Below, one piece after another: positions 1-9,172 of a DNA stretch of 12,671 nt (positions within the stretch are counted from its first letter, which is position 1; each line of letters starts with the position of its first letter). The stretch lies in assembly GCA_028875335.1 (NCBI GenBank), contig JAPPEF010000312.1, positions 1 to 12,671 on the forward strand. The letters run 5' to 3'. The position numbers were made by a program, and so were the translations under genes. This DNA is from Gemmatimonadota bacterium. Lineage in GTDB: Bacteria; Latescibacterota; UBA2968; UBA8231. The notes under the pieces were generated by a model. The model was not told the DNA's origin. It made no database searches and worked only from the letters and a program-made list of their open reading frames with translations.

Positions 1-101
1 GAGCCTTGGAGGCGGCGATTGCTGAAGATCACGCCGACGGCCATGGCGGCCATGACTAACCCAAAAGCGGCGAAAGCGGCGATAAGCATGCTCACAGTCA
101 T
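1..101 (-). CDS. nqrM: NqrM, Na+-NQR maturation protein (5' part only; cut by window edge)
   Basis: Only the first 33 codons and part of the 34th are present; the rest lies beyond the left edge. The peptide starts MTVSMLIAAFAAFGLVMAAM, continues as a short membrane helix and ends in AVGVIFSNRRLQGS. This matches the NqrM (DUF539) pattern of one N-terminal helix, a G-x-I-F segment and a basic stretch leading into a GSCGG cysteine motif; those cysteines would lie just outside the window. NqrM is known to be needed for assembling the iron-sulfur centre held between NqrD and NqrE. The ATG follows the nqrF stop by 17 bp and has a perfect AGGAGG ribosome binding site 8 nt upstream (110-115). Being last in the nqr operon is its usual place. 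The assignment rests on the short N-terminus plus context. Confidence 0.85.
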   Translation of the reverse strand, partial: MTVSMLIAAFAAFGLVMAAMAVGVIFSNRRLQG

Positions 102-109
102 CTTGCATT

Positions 110-115
110 CCTCCT
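110..115 (-). promoter_or_regulatory. Shine-Dalgarno site for nqrM
   Basis: AGGAGG on the minus strand, 8 nt before the nqrM ATG. It is a full match to the anti-Shine-Dalgarno core and supports the small partial frame at the window edge being a real gene. Confidence 0.8.
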
Positions 116-118
116 GAC

Positions 119-1357
119 TTAAAACTCGTCGAAGCGGATCATTTCCTCTTCAATGCCCAAATCGTCGAGCATCCCGAGCGCGGCTCCGAGCATCAGCGGC
201 GGGCCGCACAAGTAATATTCGACGTCTTCAGGGGCGGGATGATCCTTGAGATAATGCTCGTGCACCACTTGGTGAATAAAGCCCACATAGCCGTCCCAAT
301 TGTCCTCTGGCCGCGGCTCGGACATGGCGATGTGAAAGGTGAAGTTGGGAAACTCCTCTTCGATTTTGCGGAAGTGGTCCTCGTAGAAGACCTCGTTGGG
401 ATTGCGCGCCCCGTACCAATAGGACACCTTGCGCCCCGTCTTGAGCGTGTGGAAAAGGTGGTACAGATGCGACCGCAAAGGCGCCATGCCCGCGCCACCG
501 CCGATATAGACCATCTCGCGGTCGGTTTCTTGGATGAAGAATTCGCCGAAAGGCCCCGAGACCGTCACCTTGTCGCCCGGCTTGCGGCTGAACACATAGG
601 AAGAGGCAATGCCGGGCGGCACGTCCTCCCAGCCACCCTTTTCGCGGTCGGGCGGCGGGGTGGCGATGCGGATGTTGAGCATGATGATGTCGCCCTCGGC
701 CGGGTGATTGGCCATTGAATAGGCGCGGAAGACAGGCTCCGTGTTGACGAGTTTGAAATCCCAGACATTGAAACGGTCCCAATCGGGATGGAAACGCTCG
801 TCAATGCCCTCAAAGTCCTTGAACTCGCACTCGAAGGGCGGCACTTCGATCTGGATAAAGCCGCCGGGCTGGAAATCGAGCGTTTCGCCCTCGGGGAGTT
901 TGACGACAAATTCCTTGATAAAGGTCGCCACATTGTCGTTGGAGACGACTTCGCACTCCCACTTTTTGACCGAGAACACTTCGGGCGGCACTTCGATCTT
1001 CATGTCCTGCTTGACGTTGACTTGGCAAGAAAGCCGCACGCCCTCGCTCGCTTCGCGCTTGGTAATGTGGCTGGTCTCGGTCTGCAAGATATCGCCACCA
1101 CCCTCGTAGATATTGACCTTACACTGGGCGCAGGTGCCACCACCGCCGCAGGCCGAAGACACGAAGACCTTGTTGTCGGCCAGCACGTTGAGCAGCTTGC
1201 CCCCTGCTGGAACGGAGAGAGCCTTGCTCTCGTCGTCGTTGATGAGGATTCGCACGTTGCCGCTGGGCACCAACCGGGAGCGGGCCACCAAGATTATGGT
1301 CACTAGAGCCAATACCACGCCGGTGAACATGCCGACGCCGGAAATAACTTCAGTCAT
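119..1357 (-). CDS. nqrF: NqrF, Na+-NQR subunit F (NADH dehydrogenase, FAD and [2Fe-2S])
   Basis: This is the electron-input subunit of Na+-NQR: it oxidises NADH at the cytoplasmic face and passes electrons through FAD to a [2Fe-2S] cluster. The protein has 412 residues, the usual size. In order it has one N-terminal membrane helix (about 4-25), a ferredoxin domain (about 34-128) and a ferredoxin-reductase-like FAD/NADH domain. The cluster ligands are visible as C70, C76 and C79 in [11 protein letters not shown], plus C111 in LSCQ. The FAD motif RAYSMANHP starts at R211. The nucleotide-binding motif [12 protein letters not shown] lies near residue 290, CGPP is at 384-387 and the C-terminus is acidic-aromatic (FDEF). 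It follows nqrE by 16 bp with a purine-rich site (AAGGA) upstream, and precedes nqrM. I see no missing key residue. Confidence 0.97.
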   Translation of the reverse strand: MTEVISGVGMFTGVVLALVTIILVARSRLVPSGNVRILINDDESKALSVPAGGKLLNVLADNKVFVSSACGGGGTCAQCKVNIYEGGGDILQTETSHITKREASEGVRLSCQVNVKQDMKIEVPPEVFSVKKWECEVVSNDNVATFIKEFVVKLPEGETLDFQPGGFIQIEVPPFECEFKDFEGIDERFHPDWDRFNVWDFKLVNTEPVFRAYSMANHPAEGDIIMLNIRIATPPPDREKGGWEDVPPGIASSYVFSRKPGDKVTVSGPFGEFFIQETDREMVYIGGGAGMAPLRSHLYHLFHTLKTGRKVSYWYGARNPNEVFYEDHFRKIEEEFPNFTFHIAMSEPRPEDNWDGYVGFIHQVVHEHYLKDHPAPEDVEYYLCGPPLMLGAALGMLDDLGIEEEMIRFDEF

Positions 1358-1373
1358 AAGACGCTCTTTCCTT

Positions 1374-1985
1374 CTATAGCTGAATACCGGAAAAGGACAT
1401 AAAGGCCAAAGACATCAGCCCCACCGTAATGAAGGTGATCCCGAGACCGCGCAGCCCTGGCGGCACGTCGCTGTATTTCATCTTCTCGCGGATGCCCGCC
1501 AGCGCGACGATCGCCAGTGCCCAACCAAAGCCCGAGCCAAAGCCAAAGACCACGCTCTCGCCTAAGTTGTAGTCGCGCTCGACCATGAACAGCGAACCAC
1601 CTAAGATCGCGCAATTAACGGTAATCAAGGGCAAGAAAATACCCAGCGCATTGTAGAGGGCCGGCACGAATTTGTCGAGAAACATCTCGAGGATCTGCAC
1701 CATCGCGGCGATGATGCCGATGTAGCTAATCAGCCCCACAAAAGTCAGATCTACCCCACTCAAACCCGCCCACGCCAGCGCGTCTTCCTTGAGCAGGTAC
1801 TGGTAGATTAGGTTGTTAGCTGGGACCGTAACCGTCTGTACCACGACTACGGCGATTCCAAGCCCAAACGCCGTCGGCACCTCCTTGGAGACCGCTAGAA
1901 AAGTACACATCCCCAAAAAGAAGGCCAGCGCCATGTTCTCGACGAACACGGACTTCATAAATATGCTCAGATAGGCTTCGACCAT
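1374..1985 (-). CDS. nqrE: NqrE, Na+-NQR membrane subunit E
   Basis: A 203-residue, very hydrophobic protein with about six membrane helices. NqrE pairs with NqrD in inverted topology; together they form part of the Na+ path and hold an iron-sulfur centre within the membrane between conserved cysteines of both subunits. The family cysteines appear here as C27 ([13 protein letters not shown]) and C125 ([11 protein letters not shown]). The N-terminal [14 protein letters not shown] stretch is a strong NqrE/RnfA-family signature; the neighbours decide for Nqr rather than Rnf. The ATG lies 6 bp after the nqrD stop, and its purine-rich site (GAGGAGG) is inside the last nqrD codons, which suggests coupling. 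The length is normal. Confidence 0.96.
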   Translation of the reverse strand: MVEAYLSIFMKSVFVENMALAFFLGMCTFLAVSKEVPTAFGLGIAVVVVQTVTVPANNLIYQYLLKEDALAWAGLSGVDLTFVGLISYIGIIAAMVQILEMFLDKFVPALYNALGIFLPLITVNCAILGGSLFMVERDYNLGESVVFGFGSGFGWALAIVALAGIREKMKYSDVPPGLRGLGITFITVGLMSLAFMSFSGIQL

Positions 1986-1991
1986 GTTCGG

Positions 1992-2615
1992 TTATTCCTC
2001 CTCGACCTGATCGCTCTTCCAACTCCTGAGCGCCCATATAAAAAAGCCAATGATGAAAAACGCACTCGGCGGCAAGAGCATCAGGCCGTTGGGCGCGTAC
2101 CAACCCCCCTCGGCGGCCAATGCAAACATTGGTACCCCAAACAGCGAACCCGATCCAAATAGCTCCCGCAATATGCCGACGACCAGCAGAATGACGCTGT
2201 AGCCCAAGGCATTGCCCAAACCGTCGAGAAAGCTCAGCCCAGGACCGTTTTGCGAGGCGAAAGCCTCGGCCCGCCCCATGATAATGCAGTTAGTGATAAT
2301 CAGACCGACGAAGACCGAGAGTTGTTTGCTGATATCAAAGGCATAGGCGCGCAGGAATTGATCGACGATAATCACCAGCGAGGCGATGATCGTCATCTGC
2401 ACGATAATGCGGATATTGGCCGGGATGTAGTTGCGGATCACGCTGACGGCCATGTTGGAACAACAGAGCACGAAAATGACCGCCAAGCACATGGTGACGG
2501 TGGTCTCCAACTTGGTCGTCACCGCCAGTGCCGAGCATATACCGAGGCTCAGCAAGGCAATGGGATTGGAGTCAAAGAGCGGCCTGAAGAGGACGTCTTT
2601 TGGTTTGTCAGCCAT
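1992..2615 (-). CDS. nqrD: NqrD, Na+-NQR membrane subunit D
   Basis: A 207-residue integral membrane protein with about six helices, the partner of NqrE in the membrane core of Na+-NQR. Conserved cysteines expected to hold the NqrD/NqrE iron-sulfur centre are C27 ([16 protein letters not shown]) and C110 ([16 protein letters not shown]). The segment FGSGSLFG is also typical of NqrD/RnfE. Its ATG directly abuts the nqrC stop (TAA then ATG, no gap), and its GAGGAG ribosome binding site lies inside the end of nqrC, so the two are probably translationally coupled. The C-terminus (VEEE) carries the ribosome binding site for nqrE. Length and motifs are normal. Confidence 0.96.
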   Translation of the reverse strand: MADKPKDVLFRPLFDSNPIALLSLGICSALAVTTKLETTVTMCLAVIFVLCCSNMAVSVIRNYIPANIRIIVQMTIIASLVIIVDQFLRAYAFDISKQLSVFVGLIITNCIIMGRAEAFASQNGPGLSFLDGLGNALGYSVILLVVGILRELFGSGSLFGVPMFALAAEGGWYAPNGLMLLPPSAFFIIGFFIWALRSWKSDQVEEE

Positions 2616-3407
2616 TTAACTAACTCCTCGTTCTTTGAGCTTGGCCAGATACGGCCCAAAGGCTTCCGCACCCAACCAGTAGCGCAGCATATCTCTGACG
2701 CCGCGCGAGGTAATGGTGGCACCCGACAGCCCATCGACCTGATACTGGGTTTCGGGCCGTCCCTGGACGACCTTACCCCTGATCACCTCGATGCGCACGG
2801 CACCGCTTTCGTCGAAGGCCTTTTTGCCGTCCCACAGGGCCTTCCAACTAGGGTTATCGACCTCGCCTCCCAAACCCGGAGTCTCGGCGTGCTCGTAGTA
2901 CACCAGCCCGCGTATAGTATTGAGGTCCCTAGCATCGAGGGCCACAAATCCATAGAGCGTTGACCACAGCCCTAAGCCGTGGACGGGCAGGATGACCTTT
3001 TTAATCTTGCCCTTCTGCGAGACCAAATACACCGAGGCATGGAGCGCGCGGCGTTTGACGTTGGCAATGTCCACATCGTCCGGTACCACCTCGCTCTGCT
3101 CTGGGTCTTTGGCCGCCCGCCGCTGGTCGTACTCAATCGGGTCCACGCCATCGACGTATTCTCCGGTCGCCAAATCGACGACGCGAGTATTTATGTTTTG
3201 GTACAACTCATCGATGCGCTCGCCGCTGGCGACCTCGCCGGATTTCAACAGACCCGCGGCCATCAGAATATTGCGCTTCTTGTCGAGCGTCTTGTTGACC
3301 GCCTGGGTCGGCCGCAGCGACACCGCCGCCGCTGATACCAGCACCGAGCAGACGAGGCAAACGCCGAGCGCCACGCCGAATGTTCTACTTACTGAATCGT
3401 TAGCCAC
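2616..3407 (-). CDS. nqrC: NqrC, Na+-NQR subunit C (covalent FMN)
   Basis: A 263-residue subunit with one N-terminal membrane helix (about 9-31) and a soluble domain that carries covalently bound FMN through a phosphoester to threonine. The flavinylation motif DGLSGATITS is intact, with T231 as the predicted FMN site. Attachment would need an ApbE-type flavin transferase, which is not in this window. I placed the start at GTG 3407: the preceding sequence is AGGAGA 10 nt upstream, the site overlaps the nqrB stop, and the resulting N-terminus (VANDSVSRTFGVALGVCLVC) matches the family. The open frame runs further upstream inside nqrB, but that part is not NqrC-like. The gap to nqrB is 14 bp and the 3' end touches nqrD. 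Confidence 0.95.
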   Translation of the reverse strand: MANDSVSRTFGVALGVCLVCSVLVSAAAVSLRPTQAVNKTLDKKRNILMAAGLLKSGEVASGERIDELYQNINTRVVDLATGEYVDGVDPIEYDQRRAAKDPEQSEVVPDDVDIANVKRRALHASVYLVSQKGKIKKVILPVHGLGLWSTLYGFVALDARDLNTIRGLVYYEHAETPGLGGEVDNPSWKALWDGKKAFDESGAVRIEVIRGKVVQGRPETQYQVDGLSGATITSRGVRDMLRYWLGAEAFGPYLAKLKERGVS

Positions 3408-3417
3408 TTTGTCTATC

Positions 3418-3423
3418 TCTCCT
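3418..3423 (-). promoter_or_regulatory. Shine-Dalgarno site deciding the nqrC GTG start
   Basis: AGGAGA on the minus strand, 10 nt before GTG 3407 and overlapping the TAG stop of nqrB. It supports the GTG start over upstream in-frame starts that would lie inside nqrB. Confidence 0.7.
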
Positions 3424-4639
3424 AAGAGCTGACAGCAGTGCGGACCAGCCTGCGCTTGATGTTGGCTTGTATGGCCACGTAGTCGATCGCGGGCGCGAAG
3501 ACATTGCCAAAGAGAATGGCCAGCATTACGCCCTCGGGAAAGGCCGGGTTGATCACGCGGATCAGCACGGTCATAAAGCCTATGAGCGCCCCGTACACCC
3601 AACGACCGGCCGGAGTCATGCACGCCGACACCGGGTCCGTCGCCATGTAGACGCAGCCAAAGGCATATCCGCCCAGCACCAAATGCCAAGCCGCGTTCAT
3701 CTGGAACATCGGGTTGGTATCGCTGCCAATCGCGTACAGCAACTCGGCGCATACTACCGTCGCCACCGTCATACTGACGATGATTTGCCAAGAGCCAACC
3801 CTAGTCGCGATGAGGATGGCCGCGCCGATCAGACAAGCTATGGTCGATGTCTCTCCCATAGATCCGGGAATCGTGCCCAAGAACGCCTGCGTCCAGGTCA
3901 CCGTATTGGTAACGGCCGCCATGCCATCGGCCGCCGCAGCCCCTAGCGGGGTAGCGTATGTAAAGCCATCGACCGCGATCCAAACTGCATCGCCAGTGAT
4001 CTCGACGGGATAGGCAAAATAGAGGAAAGCCCGCCCGGTCAGCGCCGGATTGAGAAAATTTTTGCCGGTGCCGCCGAAGACCTCTTTACCTATCACCACG
4101 CCGAAGCTGATGCCGATGGCCACCTGCCACAGGGGAATCGTCGGCGGCAGGGTCAAGGGAAAGAGCATGCCCGTGACCAAGAATCCCTCGTTGATTTCGT
4201 GCTTGCGGACCATCGCGAAAAGCCCTTCCCACAAGCCGCCCACCATATTGCATACCAAAAAGACGGGGAAAAAATAGAGGAAACCATGGAATACGTTGGC
4301 CAACGGGTTACTGGGATTGTAGCCGATGCCGAGGATGTCGATGATTATCCCGCGCCATTCGCCCGTCGTGGTCGCCCCCATCTGCTGCATGGCCGAATTG
4401 ATCTGATAGCCCGTATTCCACATGGCCATGAAGATGCAGGGAACGAGCGCGACAACGACCGTAATCATGGTGCGTTTGAGGTCAATGCCGTCGCGCACGT
4501 GCGTCGGCCCCTCAGTGACGCGACCGGGCGTATATAAAAATGTATCGGCTGCCTCGTATAGAGCGTAGAACTTTTCTAGCCGCCCCCCCTTGTGAAAAAG
4601 AGGCTCGGCCTGATCGAGCAGATCTCGCAACACCTTCAT
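3422..4639 (-). CDS. nqrB: NqrB, Na+-NQR membrane subunit B (covalent FMN, riboflavin, quinone site)
   Basis: The largest membrane subunit of Na+-NQR, 405 residues. In this family it carries a covalent FMN and riboflavin and contributes the quinone/inhibitor region. The soluble N-terminus holds family motifs ([29 protein letters not shown]), followed by many membrane helices. Conserved blocks include [17 protein letters not shown] near 189-205, [10 protein letters not shown] near 256-265, MATDPVSA near 332-339 and [16 protein letters not shown] near 364-379. The flavinylation region reads D224-G-F-T-Y-A-T230. The acceptor threonine and the following PL are present, but a tyrosine sits where the motif normally has glycine. 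It starts 9 bp after nqrA; a purine-rich AAGGA lies about 12 nt upstream of the ATG. Identity is very secure; only the motif variant is odd. Confidence 0.97.
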   Translation of the reverse strand: MKVLRDLLDQAEPLFHKGGRLEKFYALYEAADTFLYTPGRVTEGPTHVRDGIDLKRTMITVVVALVPCIFMAMWNTGYQINSAMQQMGATTTGEWRGIIIDILGIGYNPSNPLANVFHGFLYFFPVFLVCNMVGGLWEGLFAMVRKHEINEGFLVTGMLFPLTLPPTIPLWQVAIGISFGVVIGKEVFGGTGKNFLNPALTGRAFLYFAYPVEITGDAVWIAVDGFTYATPLGAAAADGMAAVTNTVTWTQAFLGTIPGSMGETSTIACLIGAAILIATRVGSWQIIVSMTVATVVCAELLYAIGSDTNPMFQMNAAWHLVLGGYAFGCVYMATDPVSACMTPAGRWVYGALIGFMTVLIRVINPAFPEGVMLAILFGNVFAPAIDYVAIQANIKRRLVRTAVSS

Positions 4640-4648
4640 TGAATGCGT

Positions 4649-6088
<1,440 letters not shown>

Positions 6089-6118
6089 TTAATTCGCCAC
6101 TGAAGAGTTTTTATGTCT

Positions 6119-6124
6119 CATAAT
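6119..6124 (+). promoter_or_regulatory. Possible -10 box for bioB (weak)
   Basis: CATAAT matches TATAAT at 5 of 6 positions and points toward bioB, about 190 bp upstream of its start. I found no -35 box at a proper distance and no extended -10 TG. This is a weak candidate; the bioB promoter is otherwise unresolved. Confidence 0.2.
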
Positions 6125-6307
6125 CGGCCAGATATCAAAGCGCGGGCGCGCCTTCCAGCCCGTTTCCCTCCGCAAACAGCCTAAAAATAAAAGCCAAGAA
6201 ACGCGATGGAGCAAGACATTTGCGCGCTAAACGTGGGCCGGACCTCCCGCCAAACTTGCCAAACCGGATGAAACCTCGGATTTTAGACGCTCATTCACCA
6301 ACTGATC

Positions 6308-6312
6308 GAGGA
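6308..6312 (+). promoter_or_regulatory. Ribosome binding site deciding the bioB start
   Basis: GAGGA ends 3 nt before ATG 6316. The spacing is short, but the codons upstream of this ATG in the open frame are not BioB-like, so this is the best-supported start. Confidence 0.5.
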
Positions 6313-6315
6313 ATT

Positions 6316-7320
6316 ATGAGCCTGAATGCGCCCGCAACGCGCGAGGAAATCGCCGCTCTCTACAAAAGCCCCATACTCGACCTCGTGTACCGCGCCGCAA
6401 CCGTCCATCGCGAGCACCACGACCCGCGGCAAGTACAAGTCTGCACCCTGCTGTCGATCAAGACCGGCGGCTGCTCTGAAAATTGCAGCTATTGCTCACA
6501 ATCGGCCCACTTCGATACGGGACTCGAACGCCAAGACCTGCTGTCGCTGGATGCCGTGCGCGAGGCCGCCGAGCGCGCCGCAGCCTCCGGCAGCACGCGC
6601 TTCTGCATGGGCGCGGCCTGGCGCCAAGTACGCGACGGCGCGGAATTCGACCGCGTGTTGGACATGGTGCGCACAGTCGCTGCCACCGGCATGGAAGTCT
6701 GCTGCACGTTGGGCATGCTCACCGCCGACCAAGCCCGCCAGTTGCGGGAAGCTGGCCTCCACGCATACAATCACAACCTAGACACCGGGGAAAACTACTA
6801 CCCCGAAATCGTCTCTACCCGCACCTATCGCGACCGCATCGAAACCCTAGGTCACGTCGGCCGCGCCGGAATATCGGTCTGCTGCGGCGGCATCTTGGGC
6901 ATGGGCGAAAGCGAAGACGACCGCATTGACCTGCTCTGCTCGCTATTGCAACTGCCAACGCCGCCAGAATCCATACCGGTCAACGCCCTAGTACCCATCG
7001 CCGGCACGCCGCTCGGGGACCGCGAAAAAGTGACTGCTTGGGAACTCGTCCGCATGATCGCCTGCGCCCGCATCCTCTTTCCTTCGGCCATGGTACGCCT
7101 CTCGGCTGGCCGCGACCAGCTCTCTACAGCCGAACAAGCCCTGTGCTTTTTGGCCGGAGCCAATTCCATCTTCTCAGGCGACCGCCTGTTGACTACTCCC
7201 CACCCTGGCACCGACGCCGACCAAGCCCTCTTCGACCTGCTTGACCTAGAAGCGCGACCGCCGCAAGGCGCTTCAGAGCGCGTCGATCAGCTCGCAGAAG
7301 CAGTCGTAGATCGAAGCTAG
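6316..7320 (+). CDS. bioB: BioB, biotin synthase (radical SAM)
   Basis: It catalyses the last step of biotin synthesis, inserting sulfur into dethiobiotin by radical SAM chemistry. It has 334 residues against about 346 in E. coli. The [4Fe-4S] motif is C53-x3-C57-x2-C60 in GGCSENCSYCSQSAHFDTG. Expected [2Fe-2S] ligands are C97 (RFCMGAAWR), C129 (VCCTLG), C189 (VCCGGILGMGE) and R261 (RLSAGR). Other family blocks are YNHNLDTGENYYPEI, VPIAGTPLGD and GANSIFSGDRLLTTP. The frame is open for 32 codons further upstream, but MSLNAPATREEIAALYKSPI is the natural N-terminus. It is transcribed alone, divergent from nqr and convergent with bioA. Its last 16 codons, a poorly conserved tail, overlap the bioA 3' end on the other strand. 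Confidence 0.97.
   Translation: MSLNAPATREEIAALYKSPILDLVYRAATVHREHHDPRQVQVCTLLSIKTGGCSENCSYCSQSAHFDTGLERQDLLSLDAVREAAERAAASGSTRFCMGAAWRQVRDGAEFDRVLDMVRTVAATGMEVCCTLGMLTADQARQLREAGLHAYNHNLDTGENYYPEIVSTRTYRDRIETLGHVGRAGISVCCGGILGMGESEDDRIDLLCSLLQLPTPPESIPVNALVPIAGTPLGDREKVTAWELVRMIACARILFPSAMVRLSAGRDQLSTAEQALCFLAGANSIFSGDRLLTTPHPGTDADQALFDLLDLEARPPQGASERVDQLAEAVVDRS
7249..7274. repeat. Inverted repeat at the bioB/bioA convergent junction
   Basis: GAAGCGC, 12 nt, then GCGCTTC: a 7-bp GC-rich stem that reaches into the bioA stop codon. An alternative inner hairpin GCC-GCAA-GGC with a GNRA-type loop is possible. There is no T-run on either side, so it is not a standard intrinsic terminator. It could end transcription weakly in either direction or be chance within coding sequence. 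Confidence 0.25.
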
Positions 7321-8556
7321 CTGAGGCCGCTCAATGCAGTAGGGCGGCAGCACATACACGCTATTGCCCAGGGGCCGCAACAGGAATCCCCGCGCCAAAA
7401 ATTGCTCCCTCAGCAGCGGCCCCACCTCGTGCAGGTATCCTTCTTCTCCCTCGGCTATCACGTCCGCAGCCACAATCGTACCGCACACCCGCACCTGCTT
7501 GAGCCGCTGGTGGTCGCACAGGCGCACCACTTCCTCGCGCTGCCAAGACGCTAGACGGCGGAAAGGCTCGCTAGCGAGCAGATCCAGCGAAGCCAGCGCA
7601 GCCGCGCACCCCAAGGGATTGGCCGTATAGGAGTGCCCGTGATAAAAGGCTTTAGCGGGGTCGTCGTCATAGAAAGCCGAGAAAACCCGCTCGCTGCAAA
7701 CAGTGGCCGCCATGGGCAGAAAGCCGCCAGTCAGCCCCTTGGCCAAGCAGATGAGATCGGGTTGGGTAGCGGCTTTCTCACAGGCGAAAAGCGCCCCGGT
7801 GCGGCCAAATCCGGTCAGTACCTCGTCATAGATCGCCAACACGTCGCATTGACGCAAAAGCGTCTGCACAGCCCCGAGAAAGTGCGGGCGGCACATCCGC
7901 ATACCTCCAGCACCCTGCACCAGCGGCTCGAGTATCATAGCCGCGTACTGGCCAGGGTGGCGCGTCAACAGCTCCTCCAGCCGCGCGAGTGCCTGCGCCT
8001 CTTTGGCCTCTACCTCCCCATCGCCTTCCCAAGTGGCCGGAAAGGGCACGGCATCCGTCGGAAAAAGCAAATCGGTAAAAGGGCGCGTAAAAAGCGAGCG
8101 TTCTCCCACCGACATCGCCCCGAGCGTGTCGCCGTGATAGGCCCCCTCGAAACGCAGAAAGCGCGTGCGATCTCGCTCACCCTGATTGTGCCAAAACTGG
8201 TAGGCCAGCTTGAGTGCAACCTCTACAGCCGTCGAGCCGTCATCCGAGTAGAAAACCCACTTTAGCGGCGCGGGCAAGGCATCCACCAGCCGCCGGGCCA
8301 GCTCTTCGGCAGGGCGATGGGTAAATCCGGCCGCTATTACCTGCTCCAACTCTTTGGCCTGCTCGGCCACCGCCGCAGCGATTTCGGGCTGGCCGTGGCC
8401 GTGCAAAGTCACCCACCAACTCGAAATGCAGTCGAGGATTTGCCGTCCATCTTCCAACTCTAGCACGGCCCCGCGACCAGCGCGAACCTGCTGCACCGGC
8501 AGCGACGCCTTCATCTGAGTAAAAGGCGACCACACGTGGGAAGTACGCTCAGCCAT
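7273..8556 (-). CDS. bioA: BioA, adenosylmethionine-8-amino-7-oxononanoate transaminase (DAPA synthase)
   Basis: A class III PLP aminotransferase that converts KAPA to DAPA using S-adenosylmethionine as amino donor. It has 427 residues (E. coli 429). Visible motifs: HVWSPFTQMK at the N-terminus, SSWW at 45-48, DDGSTAVEVALK from 105, FEGAYHGDTLGAMSVG, D244 in YDEVLTGFGRTG, the PLP lysine K273 in LAKGLTGGFLP, HGHSYTANPLGC near 306-317, and R394 in LRPLGNSVYVLPPY, which corresponds to the substrate-carboxylate arginine. I chose ATG 8556 over an in-frame TTG at 8577 because it gives the family N-terminus and overlaps the bioD stop by 8 nt. No good Shine-Dalgarno is seen, so coupling to bioD is likely. 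It is the last gene of the bioFHCDA operon. Confidence 0.96.
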   Translation of the reverse strand: MAERTSHVWSPFTQMKASLPVQQVRAGRGAVLELEDGRQILDCISSWWVTLHGHGQPEIAAAVAEQAKELEQVIAAGFTHRPAEELARRLVDALPAPLKWVFYSDDGSTAVEVALKLAYQFWHNQGERDRTRFLRFEGAYHGDTLGAMSVGERSLFTRPFTDLLFPTDAVPFPATWEGDGEVEAKEAQALARLEELLTRHPGQYAAMILEPLVQGAGGMRMCRPHFLGAVQTLLRQCDVLAIYDEVLTGFGRTGALFACEKAATQPDLICLAKGLTGGFLPMAATVCSERVFSAFYDDDPAKAFYHGHSYTANPLGCAAALASLDLLASEPFRRLASWQREEVVRLCDHQRLKQVRVCGTIVAADVIAEGEEGYLHEVGPLLREQFLARGFLLRPLGNSVYVLPPYCIERPQLASIYDCFCELIDAL

Positions 8557-9172
8557 GGCGGCCAAAATAGCGGACAAAAAGCGCCCGGACCTTGGCGGGT
8601 GCTAGTTCTACCCGACGGTCGATTGCAGCCAGCACAGGTACCTCTCCGTAGTGCGCGATAGCTTGGCAGTTGGCTGGGTTGGAGGGGCCGTTGACCACCA
8701 CGCCCAAGAGCGGGCAACCTCGGCGGCGCAATTGGTCCAGCGTCAATAGTGTGTGATTGATGGTGCCCAATTCGCTGCGCGCCACCACCAGCACTGGCAA
8801 CCCTAGCGCGACCATCAGATCGACCATCAGATGCTGGTCGTCGAGCGGCACCATAACCCCGCCAGCCCCTTCGACGATCAAGCGCTTCTGCTTGGGCAGC
8901 GCAAAGCGGCTCATCTCAATCTGCACGCCCTCCCGCCGGGCCGCCTCGTGCGGCGACAAGGGCGCGCGCAAGCGATAGGTCTCCGGCAGAACGCGCTCGG
9001 CTGGCAGGCCAGTGACGCGCCGCACCCAATCGGCGTCCGCATCGGGTCCGCTTTGCACGGGCTTCCAATAAGCGGCCTCTAACCCCACGGCCAGCAGAGC
9101 CGCGACATAGGACTTGCCAACGCCCGTATCCGTACCGGTGACGAACAAGCGCGGGGGAAATTCAGCCGCCAC
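8549..9172 (-). CDS. bioD: BioD, dethiobiotin synthetase
   Basis: An ATP-dependent ligase that closes the ureido ring of DAPA with CO2 to give dethiobiotin. With the GTG start at 9172 it has 207 residues, slightly shorter than E. coli BioD (225). The P-loop is GTDTGVGKS at 13-21, the substrate lysine is K37 in WKPVQSG, SPHEAAR begins at 73, and VEGAGGVMVPL at about 100-110 is the second nucleotide/metal block. The frame also opens at a TTG at 9193. I prefer GTG because it has a GAGGG purine run just upstream, overlaps the bioC stop by 11 nt and removes a basic tail not typical of the family. The start is less certain than the identity. It overlaps bioA by 8 nt. Confidence 0.94.
   Translation of the reverse strand: MAAEFPPRLFVTGTDTGVGKSYVAALLAVGLEAAYWKPVQSGPDADADWVRRVTGLPAERVLPETYRLRAPLSPHEAARREGVQIEMSRFALPKQKRLIVEGAGGVMVPLDDQHLMVDLMVALGLPVLVVARSELGTINHTLLTLDQLRRRGCPLLGVVVNGPSNPANCQAIAHYGEVPVLAAIDRRVELAPAKVRALFVRYFGRHG

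Noticed and set aside
3408..3791. Long N-terminal extension of nqrC inside nqrB
   Set aside because: It is an out-of-frame reading of nqrB; GTG 3407 with AGGAGA upstream gives the proper NqrC helix.
6220..6315. 32-codon N-terminal extension of bioB from a TTG
   Set aside because: Not BioB-like and without a ribosome binding site; ATG 6316 has GAGGA upstream.
7633..8265. 210-codon plus-strand open frame opposite bioA
   Set aside because: It is the antisense shadow of a strongly conserved BioA region; composition and motifs do not suggest a protein.
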